Below are positions 33,222 to 42,322 of a DNA stretch of 64,000 nt, piece after piece. How positions within the stretch are numbered: the stretch's first letter is position 1; each line of letters begins with the position of its first letter. The notes beneath the pieces are model-generated. The model had not been told where the DNA came from, did not search any database, and worked only from the letters and a program-made list of their open reading frames with translations. The stretch comes from Mycolicibacterium brisbanense. Its GTDB lineage: Bacteria > Actinomycetota > Actinomycetes > Mycobacteriales > Mycobacteriaceae. Made by a program: the position numbers and the translations under genes. The stretch covers positions 558,001-622,000 of the forward strand of contig NZ_BCSX01000024.1 of NCBI RefSeq assembly GCF_001570425.1. Direction: 5' to 3'.

Positions 33222-34762
33222 GACAGAGGCGTCTCCTTCACTGCGAGGTCCGGACGGTTGAGCAGGATCGCCGCGAGGTTGTAACCGGTCATTCGTTGTT
33301 CGGCGTCCCGTCCGTATTCAGAATGCCCCGACGCACCGGTCTTCGATTCGTAGCCTGGTATCGGTGTGTCGCCGGCTGAGGTCTCCAGGTGCTGGAATCG
33401 GAACCGCAGGTGCCCATCATCGTTGATGATGTCGTTGGGATCCGATCCCCACCCGTGGAGTGGCGCCAGTGCCCCGATCGGATTGATCGGATCGTCGGGT
33501 GCCGCCATGACGAAGAAGTTGTTGTCGTTCATGCCAAGTTGTGCCGGGCTGGTGGCTTCGAAGCCCGGTGAGCCGTACATCACCGCGTTGTCGACGTAGG
33601 CGCTGGCGCCCTCCTTGAGCGCGATCCCAGACGTCAGCGAGCCGTACGAGTGCCCGAACAGCGCCGTGGTGTGGCCCGGGTTCTTCGATGCCGCATCGAT
33701 ATCGTGCAGGAAGGACGTCAGCTTCGGTGCCCCCGCCTGAGCAAGGTCATCGCTGAGCATGCCGGAGTCGCCGAGATTCGGCGGCGGTTGATATCCGACC
33801 CACGCCACGGTGGCGACGTTCTGGCTGTCGCCGACCTGCCGGGCTATGTCGATGGCCTCGTTACGCAATTGGGCTGCCTCACCGGTCATCCCGGCGATGG
33901 TTCCGCGCGTCGTCCCGGACACGCCGGGAACTGTCACCGACACGTGGTCGGCGGTGAACGGATCACCCACGGACGTGGCCGCGGGGATCATCTGCGACGG
34001 GTCGGCCGGCTTCTCCAGATACACCAGGTGCGAACCGGGCACCTTCAGTGCGTCCTGGATAGCCGCGATGTCGGCCAGTCGATCGCGCTTGACCTGACCG
34101 TCGGGAAGGCGCTGGTATTCGTCGAGCATCTCCTGCAGCAGTTTGCGATTCGCCTGGTCGATCTGGTTGATGTCACCGGACGACATGTCCGTCTTGGTCG
34201 GCCGCTCGTCCTTACCGTCGCCCTTGAATTCGTGGATGTCGCGCGGCTTTTCGGAGCCGGGGCCGAATTTCTGACGAGTGAGCGCCTCATATTCGCCCTT
34301 GAGTCCCTGGATTCGCCTGCCGATCTCGGTCATGTCGGCGGTGGATTTCTGGATGATCTCGCTGATGTCGCCGCTGCCCTTGCTGACGATGTTCATCAAC
34401 GCCTGCCGGCCTGCTTCGTTGTTGGGCACCGACGATGCGGCGCTGGCGACCCAGTCGCGACTCACATCGAGATTCTGCCGACCCGCGGTGACGACGGCCG
34501 CGGCGTTCCTGACCTCGGCGGCCATCCGCTTGTCCAGGTCTGCGAGCTTGCCGTAGACCGCAGCATGCGCCTTGTTGGCGGCGGCATAGGCGTCCGCAGC
34601 AGTGCCCTGCCAACGGGAATCCGGTGCTGCTGCTTCGACGTTGGCCTTCATCTGCTGCAACCGGGAACTGCCGTCGAACCGTGAGCCGTCGTCTGGCGTG
34701 CCCTGGCCGAACGTCTCCCGCGCCTGCGACCAGGTCTCCATGTAGGTATCGAGCAGCCCCAC
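33215..34762 (-). CDS. predicted ESX-1 substrate: EspE/EspA-like N-terminus fused to a DUF1023 alpha/beta hydrolase
   Basis: Residues 1-170 of this 515-aa protein form the same type VII secretion domain as the 15093-17351 product (ETWSQARETFGQGTP; WxG-type SRWQGTAADAY at Trp51). After a charged linker (175-195), residues about 255-500 form a DUF1023-type alpha/beta hydrolase. It has the nucleophile elbow GHSYGS (Ser372), a likely acid at Asp424 (MAAPDDPI) and a likely His480 (GASGHSEY). Family members are esterase- or lipase-like; the substrate is unknown. The start is GTG after GGAGGTGG. It lies 137 bp from the eccD1 stop with a strong hairpin between, and overlaps a lipoprotein gene downstream. 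In M. smegmatis, mating-identity genes occupy this position. Confidence 0.8.
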   Translation of the reverse strand: MGLLDTYMETWSQARETFGQGTPDDGSRFDGSSRLQQMKANVEAAAPDSRWQGTAADAYAAANKAHAAVYGKLADLDKRMAAEVRNAAAVVTAGRQNLDVSRDWVASAASSVPNNEAGRQALMNIVSKGSGDISEIIQKSTADMTEIGRRIQGLKGEYEALTRQKFGPGSEKPRDIHEFKGDGKDERPTKTDMSSGDINQIDQANRKLLQEMLDEYQRLPDGQVKRDRLADIAAIQDALKVPGSHLVYLEKPADPSQMIPAATSVGDPFTADHVSVTVPGVSGTTRGTIAGMTGEAAQLRNEAIDIARQVGDSQNVATVAWVGYQPPPNLGDSGMLSDDLAQAGAPKLTSFLHDIDAASKNPGHTTALFGHSYGSLTSGIALKEGASAYVDNAVMYGSPGFEATSPAQLGMNDNNFFVMAAPDDPINPIGALAPLHGWGSDPNDIINDDGHLRFRFQHLETSAGDTPIPGYESKTGASGHSEYGRDAEQRMTGYNLAAILLNRPDLAVKETPLSW

Positions 34763-34855
34763 GGACCACCTCCAGGTACTCGACAGTTGACTGTCAGTAT
34801 CCCAGCGGTGCAGCTACCCCTGACGCACGAATTCTCAACCGGTCCACAAATAGGT

Positions 34856-34888
34856 GATCCTGGGCGGCGCACTGCCCCGCCCAGGATC
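34856..34888 (-). terminator. terminator or attenuator hairpin after eccD1
   Basis: A perfect 12-bp stem (GATCCTGGGCGG / CCGCCCAGGATC) with a 9-nt loop lies 11 bp after the leftward eccD1 stop and is followed on the minus strand by ACCTATTTGT. It should separate the core ESX-1 transcript from the accessory effector genes. Confidence 0.7.
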
Positions 34889-34899
34889 GGTGACAAGTC

Positions 34900-36432
34900 T
34901 TAATGCAGACGAAGATTCCGCAGCAGGTCGTATACCCCGGCGATCCACAGCAGCAACGGGATCACCGCGGCGATCGCAGCACCGTCGGTCAATTCGAGAA
35001 TGCGTTTGGTAACCGGGGAAATCCTGCGCACACCGTCGGTGGCACCGACGGTGATCAGCGCGACGACACCCACGACGGTGTAGATCGCGAGCACCAGCCA
35101 GGCGCTGTCCGGGTACCACAGGCACAGCCGGACCATCACGCCCGTCGGGACGATCACGGCGGCCGACAGAAGTGCCCAGGAGCACCACCTTTCGGCGTAC
35201 AGCCGGGACCGGAAGCCACAGACCACCGACACCAGGCCGGCCACGACAAGGCTGTGAATGAAGAAATGCCCCTGCACCACAACCGCGATGGCACCGATGG
35301 ACAACACCAGGGCACCTGCGGACAGGAAGCCGATCAGCAGCTGGCGGGTCAGCAGGCTACGTTCCTGCAGCCGCACAGCCGATTCCGGCACCGAAGCGAT
35401 GATCGCCTGCCAGGTCGAGGTCTCCTCCTCAGCCGCTTCAGGACCCGCGACCGGGTCGAGCAGCTCGTCGTTGGAGACCACCTCGCCAGGAGCGGGGATG
35501 GGCGGCAAGGCAATACGGGCCACAGCGACAGTCAGTTTCGCCGCGTTGGTGACGACGATGAGGCCGAAGGCAATGGCTCCGGCGGGCACCCAGGCGTGCG
35601 ACCCGTACCCGTAGGCAACGGCAGCGCCGGTGATGGCGACCGCCAACACCGCCATGAACGACGCGACCTCGGCCCGACCTCGCGGGCCGCCGCGCGTCGC
35701 CAACGTCAGCAGTAACACGACAACCCCGGCACCGGCGATCTGCGGGGCACCCAAGCCGTCGACACCGTTGGGTAGCGGTACCGCCAAGCCGGCGGCCCCG
35801 GCCAGCGCAGGAACGGCACCGAGCAACAGACTCTCGGCAAGGTTGATGTTGTTGTAGTTGCTCTGCGCGAACACACTGCCGCCCAACAGGCCCAAGCCGA
35901 AGATGGCCAGCGCCAAGGGCCACCACCAGCCGTGGTTCGTCTGGCTCCACGCCACGACGGACATCACGGTGATGGCCAGCGCGACCACGGGGATCGCGAT
36001 CCCGATGAAGCGGTGCAACGACTCCCGGGTGAACACCGGCGACTCGTCGAGAACGGCGATCGCATCGATCACGTCCTCGACCAATGGCCGATACCGCTCG
36101 GTGCGGCTGACCGACACCAGGGTCAACAACGATCCGTCGACCACACCGGAATCATCTAGGGATTCTTCGGCTTTCAGCGGCGGTGCGCCGGGGCGCGCGA
36201 AGGCCCAGGAGCCCTGCGCAGTGAAATCGAATCCGGCCAGCACATCCTTCGGAGTGTCCTCGAGCAGATCGGCCAGGACACTGACGGTTTCGTCGATGTA
36301 GGTCTCGATCGGCGCCGCGGCGGGCAGCACCAGGTCCGTCATTCGCTTACCGGTGAGGACCGTGACCCGTGTGGTCGCCGGGCGGCCCGGCGTCACACTC
36401 GACGTGTCTGAAGCGGCGGCGGTGGCGGTCAA
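34900..36432 (-). CDS. eccD1: ESX-1 membrane channel component EccD1
   Basis: EccD is the multi-spanning subunit that forms the membrane barrel of the ESX translocase. The 510-aa protein (511 in M. tuberculosis) has the N-terminal ubiquitin-like cytosolic domain (about 22-110, TRVTVLTGKRMTDLVLPAAAPI ... GSLLTLVS) and about 11 transmembrane helices from residue 145 onward. A cytosolic loop around 305-330 contains AEEETSTWQAI. ATGA overlap with espI upstream. It is the last gene of the core leftward operon. Confidence 0.95.
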   Translation of the reverse strand: MTATAAASDTSSVTPGRPATTRVTVLTGKRMTDLVLPAAAPIETYIDETVSVLADLLEDTPKDVLAGFDFTAQGSWAFARPGAPPLKAEESLDDSGVVDGSLLTLVSVSRTERYRPLVEDVIDAIAVLDESPVFTRESLHRFIGIAIPVVALAITVMSVVAWSQTNHGWWWPLALAIFGLGLLGGSVFAQSNYNNINLAESLLLGAVPALAGAAGLAVPLPNGVDGLGAPQIAGAGVVVLLLTLATRGGPRGRAEVASFMAVLAVAITGAAVAYGYGSHAWVPAGAIAFGLIVVTNAAKLTVAVARIALPPIPAPGEVVSNDELLDPVAGPEAAEEETSTWQAIIASVPESAVRLQERSLLTRQLLIGFLSAGALVLSIGAIAVVVQGHFFIHSLVVAGLVSVVCGFRSRLYAERWCSWALLSAAVIVPTGVMVRLCLWYPDSAWLVLAIYTVVGVVALITVGATDGVRRISPVTKRILELTDGAAIAAVIPLLLWIAGVYDLLRNLRLH

Positions 36433-37862
36433 CGGCGTTCGAGCCTGTCGAAGTCATCGGACAGGGCCGCGGCCAGCTCGGTGATCCGGCGCTGGAAGGT
36501 ACTACCGAGCAGATCCAGCTGAATCTCGGTGCCCTGGGCGATGTGCTTGTCCCACGGCAGCACGATCACTCGGCCCGGCGGCACGTGCCGCTCGAACTGC
36601 TGCACCAGGTCCTCGACATCGACGTTCGGCTTGCCCGGGGTGACGTGGTTGATCACCACACACGAGCGGCCGAGCAGGTCTTGATAACCGTTCTGGCGCA
36701 GCCAGTCCATGGTGACGGCGGCCTGGCGGGCGCCGTCGATGGAGGCGCTGGCGACGATCACCATGCCCGACACCGTGGAAAGCACGCCCCGCGACGACTT
36801 CTGGAACAGGCCGGCACCACAATCCGCGAGAACCAGGTTGTAGTAGCGCGACACGATCGATGTCGCACCCTTCCAGTCCTCATCGTTGAACTCGCGGGTG
36901 GCACCGCTGTACTCCTCGGAGGACAGCACCTCCAGGTTGGACGAGTTCATGCTGGTGTACGCGCGAATGTCGTTGTAGCGCGACAATTCTTGATCGGACA
37001 GCAGATCGGACACGGTTGCCGCGGACTGCCGGCCAGCCCGATCGGCCAGGTTGCCGCCGTCCGGGTCCGCGTCGATGGCGAGGATGCGGTCACCGCGGAT
37101 CTTCGCCATCGCGGACCCGAGCGCAACGGTCACGGCGGTCTTTCCGACGCCACCCTTGAGGCCGAAAATGCCGATCTGGTACGAATCACGGGCATTGCGG
37201 CGGATCCGGGTGTGCAGATCCAACTCGTACACCTCGTCGGGCGACAGCCCGAGGTTGATGCGCGTCATGAGGTAGAGCCAGTGCCGCCAGCCCCGCTGCG
37301 ACGGCATCTTCACGCCGGTTTTCACACCGACGTGCGACAACGCGTCGATGGCGCGATGGTTGCCCATGGTCGCGGCGGAAGTCTGGACCGGTTGGGCCGG
37401 AACCGGAATCGCTTGTCCGGCACGCCATGCGCCACTGATCTCGGGATCGAATTCGGGGAACTGCGAGGGCGCCGGGCCGGGTGCCACACGGGCAGGCGGA
37501 CCGGGCAGCGTGCGAGGCTGCTCGTGCCTGGCCCCCATGGGCATCTGCTGCTGCGGGGCGCGCAACATCGAGTTCTGCGGCCACTGCGGTGCGGCCGGAG
37601 GGGGCGGCATCTGCGGCATCTGAGGCATGGGCGGCGGCGCCTCAGCGTGCCGCTGCGGCGGAGCCGACTGCGCCTGGGTCTGCGGTGGCGTCACGGGCAT
37701 CGGCGTCGACGGTGCATCGCCTGATCCGGTGTCCCCAGTCGGCATCGGCGGCGGTGTCGCCGTGGCCTTCAGAATGGCATCTCGGTCCACGGTGATCGTG
37801 GCATCGTCAACCGGTTTGCCCGGATCTGACGAGTGAAAGAGCCGGTCATAGTCGGCCGACAT
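36429..37862 (-). CDS. espI: ESX-1 secretion-associated MinD/ParA-like ATPase EspI
   Basis: EspI has a Pro/Gln/Met-rich N-terminal half (about 25-150, with MPQMPQMPPPP) and a C-terminal MinD/ParA-type ATPase domain with deviant Walker A GLKGGVGKTAVT and a following ILAIDADPDGGNLADRAG. EspI lowers ESX-1 activity when cellular ATP falls in M. tuberculosis. At 477 aa it is shorter than the M. tuberculosis protein (666 aa), mostly through a shorter Pro-rich part. It follows esxA after a 124-bp gap that contains a stable hairpin. A related ATPase gene lies at 51088-52596. Confidence 0.9.
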   Translation of the reverse strand: MSADYDRLFHSSDPGKPVDDATITVDRDAILKATATPPPMPTGDTGSGDAPSTPMPVTPPQTQAQSAPPQRHAEAPPPMPQMPQMPPPPAAPQWPQNSMLRAPQQQMPMGARHEQPRTLPGPPARVAPGPAPSQFPEFDPEISGAWRAGQAIPVPAQPVQTSAATMGNHRAIDALSHVGVKTGVKMPSQRGWRHWLYLMTRINLGLSPDEVYELDLHTRIRRNARDSYQIGIFGLKGGVGKTAVTVALGSAMAKIRGDRILAIDADPDGGNLADRAGRQSAATVSDLLSDQELSRYNDIRAYTSMNSSNLEVLSSEEYSGATREFNDEDWKGATSIVSRYYNLVLADCGAGLFQKSSRGVLSTVSGMVIVASASIDGARQAAVTMDWLRQNGYQDLLGRSCVVINHVTPGKPNVDVEDLVQQFERHVPPGRVIVLPWDKHIAQGTEIQLDLLGSTFQRRITELAAALSDDFDRLERR

Positions 37863-37922
37863 GGGGTCCCCTCAGAATAGTGAAAATAAAGATATTCAGG
37901 TGTCCACACCCAGGCGCACGCA

Positions 37923-37967
37923 GTGGGCGGGTGAGGCTTGGCCTAGTCGGCTAGCCTACCCGCCCAC
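37923..37967 (-). terminator. stable hairpin between esxA and espI
   Basis: GTGGGCGGGT (923-932) pairs with ACCCGCCCAC (958-967), and the stem continues as AGGCT/AGCCT after a one-base bulge, leaving a 14-nt loop. It lies 19 bp after the leftward esxA stop and has no U run. It could act as a partial terminator or protect the 3' end of the esxBA message, so that EsxA/EsxB are made in excess of EspI and EccD1. Confidence 0.6.
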
Positions 37968-37986
37968 AAGCGTGCATATGGTCGTG

Positions 37987-38274
37987 CTAGGCGAACATGC
38001 CAGTGACGCCGGCCTCGGTCTGCGCCATGGTCGAGCTGGCCTCGCTGATGGTGTGCGCGAGGTTCTGCAGCGCGGTGTTCAGCTCGTTGGAGGTGTTGTC
38101 CCAACGGGTCTGAACGGCCTGGTAGGCCTCCGAACCCGAGCCGCCCCACACCGAGGCGAGCGCGGCGAGCGAGCCCTTGCCCTCGTCGAGCAGACCGTGG
38201 GTGGTGCTGACAGCGCCCTGGATCTCGCCGACTCCGCCTTCGATGCCGGCGAAATTCCAAACCTGTTCCGTCAT
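37987..38274 (-). CDS. esxA: ESAT-6, secreted WXG100 protein EsxA
   Basis: The 95-residue protein is the main ESX-1 substrate and forms a 1:1 helical complex with EsxB. It begins [14 protein letters not shown], has WxG at Trp43-Gly45 ([11 protein letters not shown]) between the two helices, and ends [13 protein letters not shown], as in mycobacterial ESAT-6. Ribosome site GGAGAA upstream. It follows esxB after 32 bp. Confidence 0.98.
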   Translation of the reverse strand: MTEQVWNFAGIEGGVGEIQGAVSTTHGLLDEGKGSLAALASVWGGSGSEAYQAVQTRWDNTSNELNTALQNLAHTISEASSTMAQTEAGVTGMFA

Positions 38275-38306
38275 GTCTGATTCTCCGTTTCTCTGTTGTC
38301 TCTAGG

Positions 38307-38606
38307 TCAGATGTTCATCGCCGAGGACAGCGAGGAGGCCTGGTCGTCGTCGGTCGAGCTGTACTGGGTGCCCGACTGGTGGATGTTCTGCGAGATGTCG
38401 TTCAGCTCCTGGACCTGCTTGGCAGCGGCCTCGTGGAACCGTGCGAGCGCAGCCTGGGCTGCGGTGCCGGCCTGGCCGACCATCTGGCTGGCCAGCGTGC
38501 TTCCGGTGGACTCGACCTGCGCGATGACGCTCTGCAGCTCACCGGAGATGCGCTCGAAATTGCCGGCCTCCTTGGCGAGGACGGCAACGTCTGTATTCAT
38601 TGCCAT
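38307..38606 (-). CDS. esxB: CFP-10, secreted WXG100 partner EsxB
   Basis: The 99-residue partner of EsxA carries the C-terminal YxxxD secretion signal recognised by EccCb1 (Tyr82-Asp86, YSSTD) within a flexible tail ending SSLSSAMNI. The usual WxG turn is replaced by QMVGQAG at residues 41-47, so the tryptophan is absent although the glycine remains. The rest (NTDVAVLAKEAGNFERISGEL, GTAAQAALARFHEAAAKQVQEL) is standard CFP-10. It lies 89 bp after the PPE gene. Confidence 0.97.
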   Translation of the reverse strand: MAMNTDVAVLAKEAGNFERISGELQSVIAQVESTGSTLASQMVGQAGTAAQAALARFHEAAAKQVQELNDISQNIHQSGTQYSSTDDDQASSLSSAMNI

Positions 38607-38695
38607 GTTGGATACCCCTTATTTTCCTTTTGTCCTCACCATGGGTATGGCGAGTCTTCCGACCCCGTGGCCGGGAAGTCTTGTGGTGCAACCAC

Positions 38696-40024
38696 TTACC
38701 AGTCGTCGTCTTCGTCTTCCGACTGGTCGTAGGTCAGCGGCGTCGCAGCGACCAGGCCCTGCTTCGTCGACTCACCTTCCTTCTTCTCCTTGGCAGCACC
38801 GGTCATCGGACCGGCACCGCCCGCTCCGACCGGAGCCAGGCCGCCCGTCGCGTTGGACGAGGCACCTGTCGCGGCCGGGATCTTGACGTCCTCGGTCGTG
38901 CCGAGCAGACCGGACAGCAGCGAGGTACGCGGCGCGGTACCGCCGAGCCCCGGCAGCGACGCCGCCCGGACCAGCCCAGCCCCTGAACTCGGACCCGATC
39001 CCCCAGCCAACGGATGGTTCGAGAACGGCATCGCGTTCAGCAAGCCCATCTGAATGCCCTTGTCGTGCCCGCCGCCCATGCTGCTGAACTGGCTGACCAT
39101 CTGGGTCACCTGTTGCAGCGGCTGAGTCAGCGTCTGCATCGGACTCTGGATCATCTGCGCGAACTGCTGCGGGATCTGGGCGGCCTGCGATCCCATCTGC
39201 ATGGCCATCTGCATCCCTTGCTGAAGGCCTTGCTGCGCCGGTTGCTGACTCTGCTGAGTCTGCTGAGCCGAATTCTGTGCATTCTGCGCGGCGCCCACCG
39301 CGCGTTGTTCACCCTGATTGATTTGTGCTGCCGTGCGGCCGGTGATCAAACCGACCGACTCAATCATCGCAGTCGCGCCGACCTGTTCGATCACCAAATT
39401 TCGGAGGGCGCCCTCGGCGGCCCGAGGTGCCGTCGACGCCAGCGCCGCGGCCGCGGTCGTCTCACCCACTCCGGGCATGACGATGGGCGTCATGGGGGTG
39501 ATCGGCTCGAACAGCAGGTTCACGGCCGTCTCGGCCTGGTAGGCGTCCATGGCGCCGGCCGCCTGGTTCCACATCCGGACGACGTAGTCCGTCTCGTTGG
39601 CGGCGATGGCTCCGGTATTGACCCCGAAAAAATTCGTCGCGTTGAGAACCGCGTTGGTGATGTGGTTTTCCTCGATCTCCGGAATAGGCGGAGTCGTGGC
39701 CAGCGCCACCGAATATGCACTGGCCTGAGCCGAGGCTTGCAATGCCCGCTTCTGCGCTTGCAGCGCCGTCGTGCGCAACCACATCACCATGGGCATGGTT
39801 GCGGCCACCGCACGTTCGCTGGCTGCACCGCTCCATACCGAGGTGAGGTTAGCCAGCGCCGCTGCCAATTCGTCAGCTTGCGTCTCCAGCAGCACCGCCA
39901 TGGCTTCCCAGCCGGCCGCAGCCTGAAGCATGGGCGCCGGGCCGGCACCGACCATCAGACGGCCCGTGTTCACCTCTGGTGGCATGCCGTGCCACGTGGG
40001 TGGCGCAGGCGGTACCGGGACCAT
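38696..40024 (-). CDS. ppe68: PPE family protein PPE68
   Basis: The N-terminal roughly 175-residue PPE domain has the Pro-Pro-Glu motif (HGMPPEVNTGRL), a WxG-like turn (TSVWSGAASE) and the conserved EENHITNAVLNATNFFGVNT. The rest is Gln/Met/Gly-rich (QPAQQGLQQGMQMAMQMGSQ) and ends in an acidic DQSEDEDDDW tail. At 442 aa it is longer than M. tuberculosis PPE68 (368 aa). It pairs with PE35 directly upstream and is recognised by EspG1. The start may be a few residues in; the first 13 residues are Pro-rich. Confidence 0.95.
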   Translation of the reverse strand: MVPVPPAPPTWHGMPPEVNTGRLMVGAGPAPMLQAAAGWEAMAVLLETQADELAAALANLTSVWSGAASERAVAATMPMVMWLRTTALQAQKRALQASAQASAYSVALATTPPIPEIEENHITNAVLNATNFFGVNTGAIAANETDYVVRMWNQAAGAMDAYQAETAVNLLFEPITPMTPIVMPGVGETTAAAALASTAPRAAEGALRNLVIEQVGATAMIESVGLITGRTAAQINQGEQRAVGAAQNAQNSAQQTQQSQQPAQQGLQQGMQMAMQMGSQAAQIPQQFAQMIQSPMQTLTQPLQQVTQMVSQFSSMGGGHDKGIQMGLLNAMPFSNHPLAGGSGPSSGAGLVRAASLPGLGGTAPRTSLLSGLLGTTEDVKIPAATGASSNATGGLAPVGAGGAGPMTGAAKEKKEGESTKQGLVAATPLTYDQSEDEDDDW

Positions 40025-40068
40025 TGCTGGCTGAACCTATCTGTTTGGAGACGAATGCTGACCGAGAG

Positions 40069-40362
40069 TTAGAGCGTGCTCGCCTGCGCAGAGTCGACCG
40101 CGTTGTAGATGCCCGAGGCCTCGGTGTACGCCGCACCTGCCCGAGTCAGCTCTTCCTGGGCGAAGGTGTTCTGCGTCAGGGCCTCGACTCCCTCGCTCGC
40201 GAAAGACATCGCGGCCAGGGCGGACACCTCGTCAGCGCCGGCAGGCACCAGCCCGGTCACCGCTGCGGCGGCGGTAGTGCCACCGGCGAGACCACGTGCG
40301 GCGTTTGCGATAACCTGCGCAGCAATGGCTTCGGCGCCCGGGTTGTGCATCATCGGTTGCAT
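40069..40362 (-). CDS. pe35: PE family protein PE35
   Basis: This 97-residue PE protein forms a helical hairpin (PGAEAIAAQVIANAARGLAGGT ... VSALAAMSFASEGVEALTQNTFAQEELTRAGAAYTEASGIYNAVD). YTEASG near the end of the second helix carries the YxxxD/E-type region. The canonical Pro-Glu pair near the N-terminus is not intact here (NPGAEA). It is the partner of PPE68, 44 bp downstream, in the pe35-ppe68-esxB-esxA cluster. Confidence 0.93.
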   Translation of the reverse strand: MQPMMHNPGAEAIAAQVIANAARGLAGGTTAAAAVTGLVPAGADEVSALAAMSFASEGVEALTQNTFAQEELTRAGAAYTEASGIYNAVDSAQASTL

Positions 40363-40465
40363 TTGCTGTTCTCCTTTATTCGAGACGAATAGTAAGGACG
40401 TGCACCCACGAACAGCCCGGCTGCAATTTGCCAGTCCGCTAAGGAATCTGTCCCCCGATCCCTTT

Positions 40466-40485
40466 GCTGGCGGGCTGCCGCCAGC
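40466..40485 (-). terminator. short hairpin between eccCb1 and pe35
   Basis: GCTGGCGG (40466-40473) pairs with CCGCCAGC (40478-40485) around a 4-nt loop in the 147-bp gap between eccCb1 and pe35. No U run follows. It may mark the border between the membrane-component message and the separately, more strongly expressed pe35-ppe68-esxBA message. Confidence 0.45.
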
Positions 40486-40509
40486 GTTGCTGAGTGCGTT
40501 GAATAAATA

Positions 40510-42291
40510 CTAACCGCCCTGTAGGGGTGGCGCGAACACTTCTTCTTCGGGGGGATCGATGTAGGCCGCCTGAATGACTTCCTTGGCATCCGGGGACACC
40601 ATAAATGCCTGGCCAGGCGGCCTTTTCTTGACCGTGATCTCACGCGACGGGAAGTCGTTCTTCTCACCCGAGAGGAACAACGTCGGCGAACCCGCGCCGT
40701 ACGCGGCACCGACGAACTTGTCCATGGTGGCCTTGTGTGCCTGGCTCATCTGGCACGTCACCACCAGGTGCAGGCCGATGTCGGCGGCCGCTGGCAGAAG
40801 CGGCGACAACGGCATCATCGGCGACATCATGCCCGAGGCCGCGACGATCATGTGCCAGTCGTCGACCAGCAACACGATGTCCGGGCCGCTCCACCACGAT
40901 CGTGCCCGCAGCTGCGCCGTCGTCAGATCCGGCGGAGGCAGACGCTTCTGCAGGTTGGTCGCCAGCGCCTTGATGGACTCCTCGAGTGACGCGTTGTTGC
41001 GGTTGATGGCGCCCGCGGCGAGCAGATGACTCTGCGGCACCGCGTCGAGCAGACCGGAGCGGTAGTCGGCCAGCATGAACCGCACCTGCTGCGGGCTGTT
41101 GCGGGCGCAGATCGCCCGCGAAACCGCCTGCGCGATGGTCGTCTTGCCCGACTTGGGCGCGCCGAAGATCAACAGGTGCGGCGTCACGCTCATCTGGTTG
41201 TAGGCAACCGTGAGGTCCGATTCCCGCACGCCGACCGGCACCGTCCAGCGGGTCCGGTAATCGGAATCCGGGCCGGGCGGGTTCGGATCGAGCTGATGCA
41301 GGTAGATCCGCTCGGGCAGCACCCGCACCTGCGGTGCCTGCTCGGTGTAGAGCTCGGAGACGTGCTGCACGGCCGACGAGATCGCCGCGACGATCCCGTC
41401 GGCGCTGTGCACGCCGTCGAGCCGCGGCACACCCATCATCAGGTGGTGTTTTTCCACCGAGACCGCCCGACCCGGCCGGTTGGCCGGGATCTCCCGGGTG
41501 ATCCGGTCGATCTGCGTCTCGTTGACGTCACCGAGCCGGAACTCGATCTTGGTGCCGAGGTAGTCGCGGACCCGGGATTTGAGTTCGGTCCACCGCGGCG
41601 TCGAGATGATGACGTGCACGCCGAATGCCAAGCCCTGGCCTGCGAGGTCCTGGACCACCGGCTCCAGATCGGGGAATTCGGCGACGAACGCCGGCCAGCC
41701 GTCGATGACCAGGAACACGTCGCCGAACGGGTCCTGGTACGCCGCATGCTCGGGGTCCTGCCGCATCTCGCGATAGGCCGCGATCGAGCCGACGCGGTAC
41801 TGCTTGAACATCTGCTCGCGCGCTCGTAGCACCGCCTTGACCTCGGCGACGACGCGGTTGACCCGGTCCGGTTCGGCGCGGGTGGCCACACCGCCCACGT
41901 GCGGCAGGTCTTCGAGGTACATCAGGCCGCCACCGCCGAGGTCGATGCAGTAGAACTGCACCTGCCGAGGCGAGTGAGTAGCACCGGCCGAGAGCATCAG
42001 GGTCTGCAGGAACGTGGACTTGCCGGTCTGCGGCGCACCGCCGATCGCGATGTTGCCGCCCGCCGCCGACACGTCGACGCCCCACACCTCCTGCCGGTGC
42101 CTGCGCGGCTCGTCCATGATGCCGAGCGCGAAGCGCAGCGGCTGGCGCTGATAGTCGCGCTCGATCAGCTCGTTGACCGGTGTCGGGTCGGCCAGCGGCG
42201 GCAGCCACATCTTGTAGGCGCGCGATTCGCCGGTGGCCAACTGCCCGAGAACGACCTCACGCAGGGCCTTGGGTTCGGCTTCGGTACTCAT
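40510..42291 (-). CDS. eccCb1: ESX-1 FtsK/SpoIIIE-type ATPase, second half, EccCb1
   Basis: EccCb1 is the cytosolic partner of EccCa1 and binds the EsxB C-terminal signal. The 593-aa protein (591 in M. tuberculosis) carries two FtsK/SpoIIIE-type ATPase domains with Walker [10 protein letters not shown] (about residue 95) and GAPKSGKTT (about 383), and Walker B-like [11 protein letters not shown] and IVLLVDDW. The start at [11 protein letters not shown] (42291) removes six residues that do not fit. EccC is split into two genes in ESX-1 generally, so the break is not a frameshift. Confidence 0.96.
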   Translation of the reverse strand: MSTEAEPKALREVVLGQLATGESRAYKMWLPPLADPTPVNELIERDYQRQPLRFALGIMDEPRRHRQEVWGVDVSAAGGNIAIGGAPQTGKSTFLQTLMLSAGATHSPRQVQFYCIDLGGGGLMYLEDLPHVGGVATRAEPDRVNRVVAEVKAVLRAREQMFKQYRVGSIAAYREMRQDPEHAAYQDPFGDVFLVIDGWPAFVAEFPDLEPVVQDLAGQGLAFGVHVIISTPRWTELKSRVRDYLGTKIEFRLGDVNETQIDRITREIPANRPGRAVSVEKHHLMMGVPRLDGVHSADGIVAAISSAVQHVSELYTEQAPQVRVLPERIYLHQLDPNPPGPDSDYRTRWTVPVGVRESDLTVAYNQMSVTPHLLIFGAPKSGKTTIAQAVSRAICARNSPQQVRFMLADYRSGLLDAVPQSHLLAAGAINRNNASLEESIKALATNLQKRLPPPDLTTAQLRARSWWSGPDIVLLVDDWHMIVAASGMMSPMMPLSPLLPAAADIGLHLVVTCQMSQAHKATMDKFVGAAYGAGSPTLFLSGEKNDFPSREITVKKRPPGQAFMVSPDAKEVIQAAYIDPPEEEVFAPPLQGG

Positions 42292-42322
42292 GCGCGGTCC
42301 GCCTCCCACTCAGTGTCGCGAT

